Shown: positions 35,207 through 47,490 of the stretch, in pieces | How positions within the stretch are numbered: position 1 is the stretch's first letter | How the letters are laid out: every line of letters begins with the position of its first letter | Source: Heterobilharzia americana | Taxonomy: Eukaryota; Platyhelminthes; Trematoda; Strigeidida; Schistosomatidae | Direction: 5' to 3' | Length of the DNA stretch: 64,000 bases | Assembly (NCBI GenBank): GCA_944470555.2 | Contig: OX104127.1 | Coordinates: 160,679,276 to 160,743,275, forward strand | Made by a program: the position numbers and the translations under genes | The notes under the pieces: model-generated | What the model was told of the DNA's origin: nothing | The model's input: the letters and a program-made list of their open reading frames with translations, nothing else | Databases searched by the model: none

Positions 35207-37660
35207 CTTCATGGACTCACTTTTAAATCATGTTATATTTGACAACCAGTCAGTCAGTCAGTCAGCCAGCCCGCCCACTGGGAGGAGGAGGAGGTGGAGG
35301 AAGCCAAGAGAGAAATAAATAATAGTTGGTAGCTAAATTATCATTATTACATTACTATTATTATTACTCGACATATTCTTCAATCAAATGGATAATATTG
35401 ACTATCTAGCCTATTATGCGAGTAGCGTGAATTCACGATCACACGAGATGAGATGAGATGAGATGAGACCAGTTGAAATGTTTGTTATTTGTTCTCTAGT
35501 CATTATCCCCCGATGTTGATGACTGACTGATATGCGAACGAGATGTCTGAGGAATGACCGACTGACTGAGTGGGTGAGTGGGTGAGTGGGGGTGGGTGGG
35601 TGGCTAGGGGTGGGAATATCTTAGATAATACGAATTAGTGGTTGACTGACTGACTGACTGACTGACTCTAGGTGAAATGGGCCACAATGGCACAGATTTG
35701 GTCACTCTTTTACGTCGTCTTCTAATCTAAAGCTAAGCTTGACTAGGTGTGATATTTTCAATTTCCCTCTTCCTCTTCTTCTTCTCCTTGCCTTGTCTTG
35801 CCTTGCTTCCTGCCATACACTTTTTGTTTGGCTACTTTGATGATATGAGTCTTTTCTCTGACATTGCTACTACTCGTGTGGAATTCGTCGGCAGCTAACC
35901 CTAAACGATCCATCGATGGATCGATCCACTTGTTTACTTTACTTGCAAGGCTGCTTTACAATGATTTCGTCTATCTGAAAACTTTGTCTCACCCTAACCT
36001 CCTAACCCTACAGAAGACAGACGACTGTGGGTGTCAAGCCTAATGAATTCTACAATAATATAAAGAAAATATTACCTACTTACTTACTTACTTATTTGGT
36101 AGATGTAGATGTAGATGTAAGTAACTCCTTTATGACTTGAGCAATTTGATGATTGTGAAATGATCGGCTGGTATAGACAGACAGTTGGCGGATTCCACTC
36201 CACTCCAGTCCAGTCCAGGGGTTGAAGGCTGATAGAGAGGTAGTGAGGGAGGAATCGTTTGCGAAAAAATAATTTGTTGTCGATCAATTGATACACAGTC
36301 AGTCAGTTAGTCAATCAGTCAGTCGTATTATTGTTATGCAAACAAGAAACATTTTTTCAGGCATATGGTAGGTAGGCACTTTCTGTACGATTTCGATCGA
36401 ATCTTGTATAATTTGATATATGATTTTGATTGCAAACAATCAATCAATTTGTTGTTAGTAAGTAATTGACTAGTAGAAAATGAAACAAGAATTGGAATGA
36501 ATATAAACCTCGACGTCACCCCTTCAATCGTCAATGTTATAAATTATGGAATCAGTTAGTTGGTTGGTTGATTGGTTAGTTAGTTAGTTAGTTAGTTACT
36601 TGACTATCCTGCTGGTTGGCAGTAGTGGTAGTGGTAGTAGTTCGAAAGGTGGTTTATATACAACATAATTTGACTGACTGATTTGGAAAGGGGGCCAGAT
36701 ATTTTTGAAGGGGTGTTGTTGTTGTTGTTAATGGAATCAGGAATCATGAGAAAGAAATTATACGTTTCAAGCCTACTTCACACGTGAAGTAAATAAGCTG
36801 TGTACCGATTTTGACAAGCACCATCATCACCATCATCATGATTGTGATTATGATTTTGTTTCAAATGGATAACAGGCTGCAACATTTGAACAGGTCAACT
36901 ATTTATTATCATGGATCCACTTCATGCGCCATCATCATCATCATCATATCATGATTGGGTTCTCAATGAATAACAGGCTGCAACATTTGATCAGGTCAAT
37001 TATTTATCATGAAATTTGTAATGTGATGCTGATGCTGAAAGTGATATGGAGTAGGAGTAGGTGTAGGTGTAGGGGTAGGGGTGTTGCAGTGACAAGAAAA
37101 CAAACAGGTGGATGGTATGAATGAAGAAAATTCAATTCAATTCAAATCGAATCAAAATCATCATCATCATCATCATGTGTAATTAATGTGATAACATGCA
37201 TTATATTAAGTTGTATGCATAGTTAGTCGGCTGTGTGTCAAGCAAGAGAGAGAGAGAGGGAGAGAGAGAACTAAGTGCTGTATGTTGAGAGTGGAATCCA
37301 TGTGGTGATTGCGTTGTGTCATTTGAAATTATATACATGATGGTGATTTACGGGATGGGAGAGTTGTGAAGGGGGTGGGGGTTGGGGTTGGGGGGTGGGC
37401 GAACTGCCTGATTCTCACGTCTCGTTTACGGAAAGGCCAGAGAGAGGAGAGACTGACTGACTGACTGACCAACTTGTTCATGAATGGTCGTCAATCGAGA
37501 CCAATGGCGCACGTTGAAAGTCAGTAGTAGTAGAAGTAATACTGAATATAAATAACCGAGCCGAATATCACATGCTTAAAATAATGATAATTACAGCGAG
37601 AGAAAATTGTTTTCGGCTAATTGGTTGGTGCCAAGGGGAAGAGTGGTTTTCGTTAGCTGC
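34641..37660. repeat. 3-kb tandem unit, copy 2
   Basis: 3020 bp, collinear with copy 1. The differences I see are microsatellite lengths (ATT 35141-35205 is longer; GAT is shorter) and a small change in the ATC tract at about 36932-36950. Confidence 0.95.
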
Positions 37661-38156
37661 ACTATTATCGCTAGTATCCTATTGATGATGATGATGATGA
37701 AGAAGTCTGTCATAGTCTATCATAAGCAAAACAAGAGCTGCTGCAACTTGGACAAGAGAAGCAATTTGACAAAGAAGAAGAAGCCCGAGAAAGTGTTTGT
37801 TATTCAGGCGTTGACTACTAAATTATCCGTGAGTCAGTCAGTCAGTCAGTCGGCAGAGAGTGAGCGGTCGGAGAAGTGAAAACAAAAATCTTGATTGATT
37901 CTGCTGTCAACTGAATTCATTCTCCTGCTCCACACAAACTCATCTCACCTTTGCATCAATCTCATTGCTTTACAGGGAGTAAGAGAACAAAGAAGAAGGA
38001 GACGAGGAAGAAGAAGAAGAAGAAGAAGAAGATCTATTTTCTGTTACAAAAGTCTATATCTTATTACCAGAAATTGTGGTCGAGTGAGCACAAGAATTTT
38101 ATCTCTCCTGTGCTAAACACAATATATCTCATAAACGTGAGTTTCTATGACATTTA

Positions 38157-38214
<58 letters not shown>

Positions 38215-38419
38215 CTTCATGGACTCACTTTTAAATCATGTTATATTTGACAACCAGTCAGTCAGTCAGTCAGCCAGCCCGCCCACTGGGAGGAGGAGGA
38301 GGTGGAGGAAGCCAAGAGAGAAATAAATAATAGTTGGTAGCTAAATTATCATTATTACATTACTATTAGCGTGAATTTACGATCACACGAGATGAGACGA
38401 GATGAGACCAGTTGAAATG
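37661..38419. repeat. 3-kb tandem unit, partial copy 3
   Basis: About 760 bp of the unit's start, ending at GTTGAAATGTTT. It has an internal deletion of about 64 bp at about 38368, with a 2-base shared sequence at the junction, and a few substitutions near its right end. Confidence 0.93.
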
Positions 38420-40430
38420 TTTTTTTCTTTTTTCGGATTTTCAATCTTTGGTGTTTCCGGTTTCGGATGGTCTATGGTCAACTATCAGTTGTTCGCATTG
38501 TAAAACTGTTTCTCGATTATTTTCAATCTTGTGTAATTGTATGTTATTTTTAAATGGTATTTCATTCTTATTTCTTGTCATTGTGTGTGTGTGTGTGTGA
38601 TTATCGATTATTTATGTCTGCATCACGTGCTCTTTTATCTTAATATCTGCTGACACATCATGTGAATATAGTTTAGCCGGCTGACTGACTGGCTGACTGA
38701 CTGTATAGTCTTTGCCGCCTACTTTGTTTGTTCGTTCAATAAGTGAGGATGTTTACTGAACAATTTAAAGTACACACTGAAGTTGATGTTGAGGTGTGTG
38801 TGTGTGTGTGTGGCTTATGTCTAAAAATAGCTGAATCATGTGATGATCATGTAAAAGATTTTCAGTTTTAGTCAGAGTTAATGTTCAGTGGAAGTTTGTG
38901 AGTGGAATAATATCAGAATTGAATTGCAGTGTAACACTAACGACATGACTGTGATCATCACTGATGCTGCTAGAAGAAGAAGGAGAATATCTATTCGACG
39001 TTGAATGAATACTACTACTGTGGTAAATACAATCCTACATATTGTGGTACTAATTAACATAATTGTGGTAATGTGTTATGTTGTGTTATGCAAGGACTGA
39101 CTGGTGTTGATGTTGTGATGTGATGTGACATGTTGGGTGGGAAACATGTGAATATGTGAATATATATGAACTATGAATTGTTTTATGTTTTCAACAGAGG
39201 TTTGAATGTTACATTTTGTGATTTATGTTTCAGATGATCTGGTATTCGGGTGCCTACATCAGCTGTTTGAAGTCGACATGTTTATTCCTGAGTTTGGAAG
39301 GCCTCTCTTCTTCATCTACCTGTTGACTGACTGATTGACTGACTGAGTGTATGGCACGGCATGGCATGGCACCAGTGTTTGTTCTTTCATCAATTGATGA
39401 ACATATTTCTTTTGTTAAAACTTATAATCTCTTCTAGTTTACATCATAATATACATATATATTATACCGTTGAGTTTATCTACCTACCTATCTGTTTATC
39501 TTGTCAATAGAATGAATAGTTGAAATGGTGAGTGGAGTGATAAGAATCAATTTGTTTACTGGAGGGAATATTTTGGATAGGGTATGAAATTCACGGTAGG
39601 TAGGTAGGTAGGTAGGTATGTAGTAAAAGGGAATAATTGTAGGATGTGAGTAATGTTAATGAATGTATTACGGAGAGAATTGGTAGTAATAGAAAGCGGA
39701 CGGAGGAAGGAAGATGTGTGTGTGTGTGTGTGTGTGTTTAGGGTTGGGTTGAAGGGAGAAGAGTGATGGTGATGAGTAGATGGGCGTGTGCATGGATGGT
39801 GATGTAGGTGTATCTATTCATTCAACCAGTGAATACATCTACAATGAGATTGACGTATATGTGTTGAGAAATAGCAGCGATATGTGACTGATGGATTGGT
39901 GTCGTTTTGAAATTTGATCAGATAGATGAAAACCGAGATATTCAGCGAAGACGACTCTTTTCAACGAATTTATTCTGAAGCTAGCTGTACATTCGTATAT
40001 ATATGATATCTAAAGACTGTACGTTATCCGTGAGGAGGATTTAACTGAAATGATGGGGGGTTGAAACAAACGACAATATTAATGATGATGGTGGTGATAA
40101 TTATATAATGTTGATAATTGATGACGTAAAGATCGAATGGTAAGAAGAAGGGGTTACGTAAGACTTTGAAGTCGTTTATAAAGTGCATATAGATTAAAAG
40201 GGTTGAGAAGATGAATAAACAATCAAAGGATTAGGTGATCTAAACGAGACGAATTAATTGGAGTAAATTGTAAAAGGTTTTGTTAGGAATTGCGATAATT
40301 AGGAAGATCAAATGAAATAATAATGGAGAAAAATGAATACAAAAGGAAAAACGGAAGAAGCCGACCAAGACTAAAATCAATTCGGGGCCAAGGTAGAGAG
40401 AGAGAGAGAGACAAAGACTGTACGTACTTC
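38420..40430. other. Microsatellite-rich DNA, no gene recognised
   Basis: It contains TG tracts (38583-38599, 38794-38812, 39715-39736), GACT-type tracts (38680-38702), a TAGG tract (39596-39617) and an AG tract (40392-40411). An acceptor-like site with about 30 following open codons at about 39232-39330 is too weak to call. Confidence 0.5.
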
Positions 40431-40439
40431 TTCTGCACA

Positions 40440-40760
40440 CAAAGGTCAGACTTCATTCAGTAAACGTGTTGTGTTGTTGGGCGAATTCGATAGACAACCT
40501 TGAAATGCTTGTTTGCATCAACTGAATGGTTGGAATCGATTAAATGTTCAAGGATAGAACTTGTGATACATTTGCTTTGACCCTTATAAAACTAGGCCAG
40601 AATGTGATCTGGTATACGTGTTGACAGCAGTGTGTGACTACGACCGATGTACATTGCTCCACACGAGCAGGTAATCACTGTGAACACACACCTATCGGCA
40701 AGACAAACTAGTCTGCCAAGGTGACCACTGGGTATGGTTTATTTCGTGGAATCGAATAGG
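40440..40760 (-). mobile_element. Penelope-like GIY-YIG endonuclease remnant
   Basis: The minus strand encodes VFTVITCSCGAMYIGRSHTL (about 40700-40640), then LEHLIDSNHSVDANKHFKVV and YRIRP (about 40550-40480). This is the GIY-YIG fold entry (the CGAMYIGR-type motif) and the H-x-D-like region of Penelope C-terminal nucleases. At least one stop interrupts it. No RT domain is visible next to it. Confidence 0.7.
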
Positions 40761-42416
40761 CGGAAAATGAGGAGGAGGAGGGGATAGCAGGGAGGGAAAA
40801 GTGAGTACTATAATGTTTGAAAAGGGAAAAAACTTACTACTTTGATCATGGTGTATCTAATGAGTGTACGTAATGTTTTTGAATGTTAGGATCAGTCAGG
40901 CGTAAGGTTGTTAATGATCCTGCTGTGTAGATGACACAGTTCCAGGCTATTGGAAATGTGAGAAGGCACTGGCAAACTTGCTTTGAGTAAAATATTAGGA
41001 GGGAGGGATCAGATGTTCAGCGGTGACAGGGTGATCAACAATGAAACTGTTTATACACTTTTTTATTTCCCTTTGGATAACCAGAGTAGACAATGTTGTC
41101 AAATAAGCTGACGGACAATCAAATGAATAAGCTGAAGACTGGAAGTTTTTCTTCGAATTCACTTCAGTCAATGAATTATGGATAGAAACATGAAGTGTTT
41201 CCACGTATGTATGATACCATGTGGATAGAATAGTGATTATACCTCTTTCTTATCCATTGTTCAAATACTTCATTAAAGTATAACGCTGCATTGTTCTCAG
41301 ATAAAATTTAACAATATCAGGTCAAATAAAGACTTCACAGATGAGGAAATATTTGAAAGCCATTTGACACATAATCTTATTTATCAGCAGTAGTCCATAG
41401 CAAAACCACATGTTCATCAACTGAGATTGTCGTTCAATGTACACTATAATAAAATATAGCTGCTTAATATGTATATATATATGGTTAATCTTACTCGAAC
41501 TACATTATAGATGAACGGACAACACTACATTTTTACTAGTAAGTGATGATTATAGCACATTATCTGATTGAGGCAATGAGCTGTAATGAGTGAACGAAAT
41601 TGTACCCTGAACTACTCTACTACAGGTTTACTGACAAAGGTGTGTATGCAACGGAAAATAATTAGGGATTAAGGATCCTTTTTCATGACAGGAGAATACC
41701 AAAGTTGATTTCTAAAAACACATTTATACAGTCCAAAACTGGTCTAACTAACATTTCACTTTGTGCTCACTCAACATTATAAAGAAACAATCAAACGTGT
41801 AATGCATGCCCAACAATAAAGTAGATAACTGACAGGGATCTAATGCTAGCTAAAAGGATGATAATTAGGTCTGACCTATGTGAGTGACCAATATGTGATT
41901 TGATTTATAAACCTGAATAAATTTCACAGCTTTTCTCAACAGGTCGTTCGTTACCTTAGTTAGCATCGGTTATAAACCTAACCGATGTAAAACTTCACAT
42001 CCAGGGAAATGTTCTATATCTACTGTTTAAAGTCTAGCACATCTCTTTGAAACGGTAGACACTAGCCTGATTTTTACTCGTCCAACCAACAAAAAGGTGA
42101 AGTGAATGCAGTATTATTCATTTCTTCTTTCCAATGAGTTTGACTATAGTCGACAGTCCTTTTGAATGGAATTAACAAAATTGAATGAAGAAGTAACACG
42201 ACTTCTGGTTGTCAGTCGTTAGATCACGTTGCCGTACAACCATGCATGCTGTAGTTGAAATTCTAATCTGTGAAGCTTTCAAGATTTAGATGAATATTTT
42301 AGGGGAATAAGCGTAATGGATGACTTCACTATGTATTTTGCTATTCAAGCATCCGATAGAAAGAATGTGTATGTGCAATCAACGAATTCTAGGCTTAGAC
42401 AAAACTAAGTCCTTAC
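40761..42416. other. No gene recognised
   Basis: AT-rich sequence lying downstream (minus strand) of the discoidin-like exon and probably intronic to that gene. I searched it by eye for a following discoidin exon and found none. Confidence 0.4.
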
Positions 42417-42542
42417 CTTTATATACTACTTCATAAGGCGTAGAAGCAGATAATATTTTAGAGGGAACTGATGACAAACCCATATGCTTAGGGTTTTCAC
42501 ATGCTGTCAAGAAGCAAGGTGATTCCATTTGAAGCAAGTTCC
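42417..42542 (-). CDS. Single exon, start of an F5/8C (discoidin) domain
   Basis: A 126-bp block on the minus strand is bounded by an acceptor (ATATAAATCCAG) and a donor (GTAAGGAC), with phase 1 at both ends. It stays open throughout. The peptide contains CENPKHMGLSSVPSKILSAS, which aligns with the first strand of F5/8-type C domains (pattern C-x-x-P-L-G-M-x-x-G-x-I-x-D-x-x-I-x-A-S-S). Such domains occur in discoidin-domain receptors, contactin-associated proteins and other surface proteins that bind collagen, lipids or glycans. Which gene this is cannot be told from one exon. An RTE copy lies immediately upstream, in the preceding intron. Confidence 0.6.
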
Positions 42543-42568
42543 CTGGATTTATATGTTTGTTGATTAAC

Positions 42569-42893
42569 GCAGTGTTTCAACTAGGGGCGGCGGCGGCTGC
42601 ACAAACGAAGACGTCAAATCCGGCCATGGTCGGAAGAGCAAGACAGGCGTTGACTAACCTGGAACCAGTGTGGAGATCTTCTGCACTGCACTCAGCAAGT
42701 AGTGTGAACAACATCCGGATTTTCAACAACAACCCAGTCAAGTCAGTGCTTCTGTATGCCTCACAGACTTGATGCGTTACGAAAGGCATTCCCAACAAAC
42801 TACAGACATTCATCAACCACCACCCACGCTGGCTCCTTACTGAAGATCAGATGGATTGCCAGAATAAAAATGAGAATAAGCAAGAAAGAATTG

Positions 42894-42951
<58 letters not shown>

Positions 42952-43277
42952 TTAACGAACCAACGTAGCAAGAACCTATCTTCCAACAAAAATGTACTGT
43001 AAGGAAGTGGAGATGGATTGGATTGGGCATGCACTGAGAAGGCCGACTGGGGACATCACACGCTAGGTCCACGAGTTGAACCTAGGTTGAAAAGGACGAG
43101 TTGAGCATCCCAGCTGAAGTTGACATGGGAGAGATAGAGTGAAGAAGGAATGAGAGGTTGTGGACAGTCGTGGTGCCAGGCTCAAAAGATTGCAGAGAAC
43201 AGAGAGCAATGGAAGCGTGCTGCTGAAGCCCTATGTCACACTAGCAACACAAGGAACAAATAATAATAATAATAATG
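42569..43277 (+). mobile_element. RTE-clade (SR2-like) fragment with GGCT expansion
   Basis: A 5'-truncated copy covering the C-terminal third of ORF2 (VGRARQALTNLEPVWRSSAL near 42630) and ending in (AAT)n at 43258-43277. A pure (GGCT)14 tract sits at 42895-42950 where other copies have a single GTGGCTGG-type sequence. The insertion lies in the intron upstream of the discoidin-like exon, antisense to it. Confidence 0.88.
42895..42950. repeat. (GGCT)14 tetranucleotide expansion
   Basis: 56 uninterrupted bases inside an RTE copy, encoding Leu-Ala-Gly-Trp repeats if translated. Confidence 0.97.
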
Positions 43278-43279
43278 AT

Positions 43280-44029
43280 TGAAAATCTGATAACTATATC
43301 ATTGTGTTGAATACAAAGAGTGTAATTAGTGAGTATGAAAGTCCTACAACTTTGTATCAGGCAGAGTATGACAAATCCAGTTTTGCAAACATCTAGCCTG
43401 GCTAATAAATTATTTCTGTTATAATTGATCTAGCTTTCAGTCTTGTATATACTTCTCCCTATGTGTCTTAAGCTCTTTCACTTTGGGTGAAATATATTAA
43501 TCTAGTATGAAATTGCACCAATATAACCATCGTATTGAGACAGTCATTGAATTACACTGTATTACACGACAAAGTGTAGCTTGCAAATTGTAAAACTCCA
43601 CATTGAGTAGACGATCAATCCCCACAACCTGGTCACTACTCTATTTCGCATCATATACAATAATTAGGCTCGTTCACAAGATAAATACTGATGTAACCTG
43701 GATCTAATTAGTGCTTTAATTAGAACTTCACCTTGTCATTAAGAACAGTCAAATGAAGATCATCTGGACTGGGTGCTTTAGGTGGTTCTCTTGTGTGAAG
43801 TTGATTCTGCACTAACTGACAACAGAAAGAAGAAGTCAACAGGAGAATTTTTAATCAAAATGTACTGATATGTTAGTTCTCGGATGCCATTGTTATTCAA
43901 AGATTTTTAATCAGTGGTAGTAGTAGTAGTAGTAATAGTAGTAGTACGTGTGTTATCAATAATTATTCCACTACTAATGGTAATAATGGTGATGACAGGG
44001 CTAAGAGGGAATTCAAAGCCAGCCTCTGC
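43280..44029. other. No gene recognised
   Basis: AT-rich DNA with a short (TAG)n tract at about 43915-43945. No other feature. Confidence 0.45.
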
Positions 44030-44715
44030 TGTGTTATGATAGAAAAAAGGCACCTCACAAGCATTACGAAGAATTCTCAATAAGGCCAGATTTAAAGTGG
44101 CATTGAAAATAACAAACTCGTTTACAAATAAGCTTTGTAGGCTTAAACATCCTATCGATGCAATTAAGCAAAAATAATCTGGTTTACCAAATCCTTTGCA
44201 ATGATTGCGAGGTCAAGTATATAGGTCAAGGCAGTTGACTAGTTAGGGTCCATTAGAATAACACAGCACACAAAAACGTACCTAAATCAAGATAAGTAGA
44301 TCCTAATAAGATAATAAATGTGGAGAAAAGCTCGGCTATAGCTCTGCACACAGTTGCACACAATCACACAGTAGGGTGGGATAGAGCGACAACGTTGAAA
44401 ACTAATTTACTTGGGTGGAGGAAGAGATTGATAAGGAGAACTTCGTCTATTGAATCAACACCAAGTACACGCAATCGAAATGATTGTGCACCTGTCTCAG
44501 ATATATGGAATACTATACTACCCTTGTCATCATAGAGGAGAAGGAGAGAGAATTAGGAATATATAAAGTCTTTCTCGAAATTGTCGAGTTACCTGCTGAT
44601 ATGAATATGAACAACAAATTGTGTCCAAAAGGTTATCCAGTAAATGTTACTGTCCAACTGTGTGATATTTCTAATAAACAGACTAAAGTGGAGCAACATA
44701 TAAATTCAATTTACT
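44030..44715 (+). mobile_element. Penelope-like fragment, best copy of its subfamily
   Basis: Plus strand: ALRRILNKARF (about 44070), NSFTNKLCRLKHPIDAIKQ (about 44110-44170), then, after a frameshift, NLVYQILCNDCEVKYIGQG (about 44178-44235), which is the entry of a GIY-YIG endonuclease. The rest is broken. The family tail (GATATGAATATGAAC...TCTAATAAA) ends the copy. Copies at 1.4, 3.1 and 12.5 kb share the same order. Confidence 0.65.
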
Positions 44716-44819
44716 TACCATGGTGAAATTCATGAGTCTATCTATGTATGATCGGTTTTAAGAATTCCTGAATGATTTGTTTTTGCCTATACTTTGTGAA
44801 ACGTTTGGAGTCATGTTGA

Positions 44820-45345
44820 CTGGAGGTTTGTAGAGATTTATTAATTGATTTTGGTTTTGACATCATAATGGACTGAAATCAGTTGGTGAAAGTTTGGGAA
44901 GTTGGCCACCCTGGATAGCTGTATGAGACCCATAGTATGAGACCCGTGAACAGTGCGCACCCACAACCCCACCAGGGATGGAACCCGGGATCTTCAGTCT
45001 CCTTGGTCAGCATGTTATCCTTGGGCCAGTGGGTCGGAATCCAATGGTCTATATATCCTATTTTTGTGGCTAGTGGAGTGAAAAATGAGTACAGTTACTC
45101 ATCGATGATATTGCGTGATGGTCGCGGTATATCGTGAATTGACAGAAGTAGGAAATACGGACCAATGGATTCCGACCTAACGGCTTAATGGTAGCGTGCT
45201 GGCCACAAAACGTGAAGGTCAAATGTTTGATTCCTGCTGGGGTGGGTCATGAGTGCTCACTGCTGACGATTCGCATACGAAGATGAAATAGTTATCCAGT
45301 GCTCCTGGTTTTCCAATGTCCCTGCAATTAATGTCAGTCCATGGT
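44820..45345. mobile_element. HH-B SINE-like pair, minus copy then plus copy
   Basis: A minus-strand copy (44820-45062) has a degraded ribozyme end. It is followed directly by a plus-strand copy (45063-45345) with tRNA-like head (B-box-like GTTTGATTC near 45217-45226), hammerhead core CTGACGA (45263-45269), GAAA (45285-45288) and stem I CACTG/CAGTG. Stem II of the plus copy is poor, so activity is doubtful. Confidence 0.65.
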
Positions 45346-45810
45346 GAAGTCCAAACTAAAATCATATTTACTGTCTCTACTCATATTCATTTTCAGATTG
45401 ACTAGACATTTATTTAGAAATGTTAATGTTAATGAAATCGTTACTCCCGTAGTTGTACTTCCAAAGTCCCCAGTCAATTAAAGCAGTTGATTCTCTGGAC
45501 AGTGAAATGACTACTAACTACCTTGTAGAAATCAATATCGTTAAGATATTTGTTACTGTGAACCAGTAACACTGGATATTTGTCTCATCAATTGATGCTG
45601 ATCCATAATTCTCTATTTCTAAACTCTCAATACTAACTTGTCATTGTATTGTAAGCATAGCTCAAATCTCATCTGAATACACCTAGATGGTGAATAAGAA
45701 AATACATTAACCTAGAAGTGCACATAAAATTTATTCACATCAATAGTTAGCTACATTTTCATTTGCTTCAAAACCTTTTTTGACTTCTCATCTGTACAAT
45801 TTTCAACACC
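45346..45810. other. No gene recognised
   Basis: Unassigned sequence between the hammerhead SINE-like pair and the Penelope region. Confidence 0.4.
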
Positions 45811-47490
45811 CGTCAGTATATACTAATTGAATGACACTGATTGATTATGACTAAAATATTAAACAGCGTAATGAGAAGATGAAGATTATTATCTGAAACA
45901 TGTTGTGATGTATTAGAGCTATACATTTCGAACAATCTGATCACACATGGACTTGTCAAACTATTTATATGAAAATTTACGAAAAGGTCAATCAAGTTAA
46001 TGGGAAGGAAACATAGGAGGAATAGGAAGGGATAGAAAAGGAAAAGAAAAACCTTATTCTTGGTATGAAAATTAAAATCAATACTACCAAGGTAGGTTGA
46101 ACGTGAGTACAAATTGATTTTGTATACATAAAGCGGGTGGGGTGGGGTGGGGGTTGAATTTACGGATGGCAAGAGCTTGAATAAATTTAAGCACTCGGCT
46201 CTGACCACTTTTATGTAGTACTTTAAAGGCTGTTTTCTTTCATGTCTATCCTATGGTTAGTTTCTAGTATATGTTTAGCGATGGACGAAGATGGATGGAT
46301 GTTTGTCACCTGCACTTATTGGATCTGTTCAGGTCATTTGTTTTTGTAGCCACTTAGGTACATGTTCAGCCTTCCGTAACTGCATATCATCACGATTACT
46401 CCTCCCCATATATATATGTGTGTGTCCACACATACATGTAAATTGATAAACACAGTGGGATGTGATGTAATCGTTTATATGTTGTTTCGGTTTGTGCTGT
46501 AACATGGACTTGGTCTTCTCTACAATGATGACCTTAGCTGCATAATACGTTTTACAGATGGCCGATCTTAATTTCCATAGCTATTGTCCAGTCCAATACA
46601 AAGGTGGTTTAGTCACATGCTTATTGAACAGGATAAACCGTATGTGCACCGATGACACCAGGGAGGAAGAAGCCAACTTACTGACGACAACTCTGATACA
46701 GAATGGATACCCGTTGAGATTTATCGACCGGTGCAAAAGTTATGTACCATTGAAAAGTATACAGTGTTCCGTTGCTAACAAAAATGTCTACATCTCATTA
46801 CCATTTAGAGGTGATTCACATAGCTTTGTTGTGAGGAAAAGACTTAGATCGGCCGTCAGTATATACTAATTTAATGACACTAATTGATGATGACTAAAAT
46901 ATTAGGGGTTATTGTAATAATGAGACTTCAACTTCATTCATTCATTCATTCAGAAGTAACTAGCACCCTATAGCTATTGCTCAAAATCTAATTCACCACA
47001 GTTATATAACCAACACTGGAGTTAATTTATGAAAATAAACGTCATGATGATTAATAAAGTGCGTTATATGAGAGAGAAGTTAACAGGTCGTCATTATATT
47101 GGATAGTAAGATGAATAGAACTGAGAAGGTGAGAGTAGGTCTTGAAATCGATCGAAAAATAAGGTGACAATTAATTACAAAAATGTCTGGTAAGCAAGAA
47201 AACAAGAAGCTTGTCTATCTACACCTGACTCACACCTTCAAAGGGTTCCGATTCCCACATGGATGAGTAATAAACTGAGTGCTGCAATAAAAGGAACTAT
47301 CCAGCTGCCAAATTACTTCGTCTATCAGAATATTATTGCTTATCGAGATAGTCGAAAGTGGATAACTTGCCAATCTCTGTTTCCTCTGATTGTATGTACC
47401 AATTCACATATATGTGGCAAAGCACATATATTAGAAGAACAGAGAGAAGGATTCTTGTCCACCTTTATGAACATATCCTGAAGGATTTGA
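45811..47490 (+). mobile_element. Penelope-like element remnants with a direct repeat
   Basis: A segment at 46558-46869 is open and encodes the region after the RT: NFHSYCPVQYKGGLVTCLLN, TDDTREEEANLLTTTLIQNG and YISLPFRGDSHS, the spacer toward the GIY-YIG domain. Immediately after, a 50-bp block starting GTCAGTATATACTAA (46855-46905) repeats one at 45811-45860. A further decayed piece at 47260-47480 may be the nuclease part, but only weakly so. The direct repeat could be a terminal repeat of the element or a partial tandem copy. Confidence 0.6.

Noticed and set aside
31604..38419. CRISPR-like or satellite array
   Set aside because: The unit is 3 kb and eukaryotic, with no short repeat-spacer pattern.
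39232..39330. Acceptor-like TTTCAG followed by about 30 open codons on the plus strand
   Set aside because: No donor at a matching phase and no recognisable motif; runs straight into a GACT tract.
45813..46208. 131-codon minus-strand open frame with a hydrophobic middle
   Set aside because: AT-rich stretch overlapping a Penelope-associated direct repeat; no recognisable motif, and hydrophobicity follows from T-rich codons.
47263..47481. Independent gene of 72 codons
   Set aside because: Cys and Gly spacing and context suggest a decayed Penelope nuclease, but similarity is too weak to annotate as a separate coding feature.
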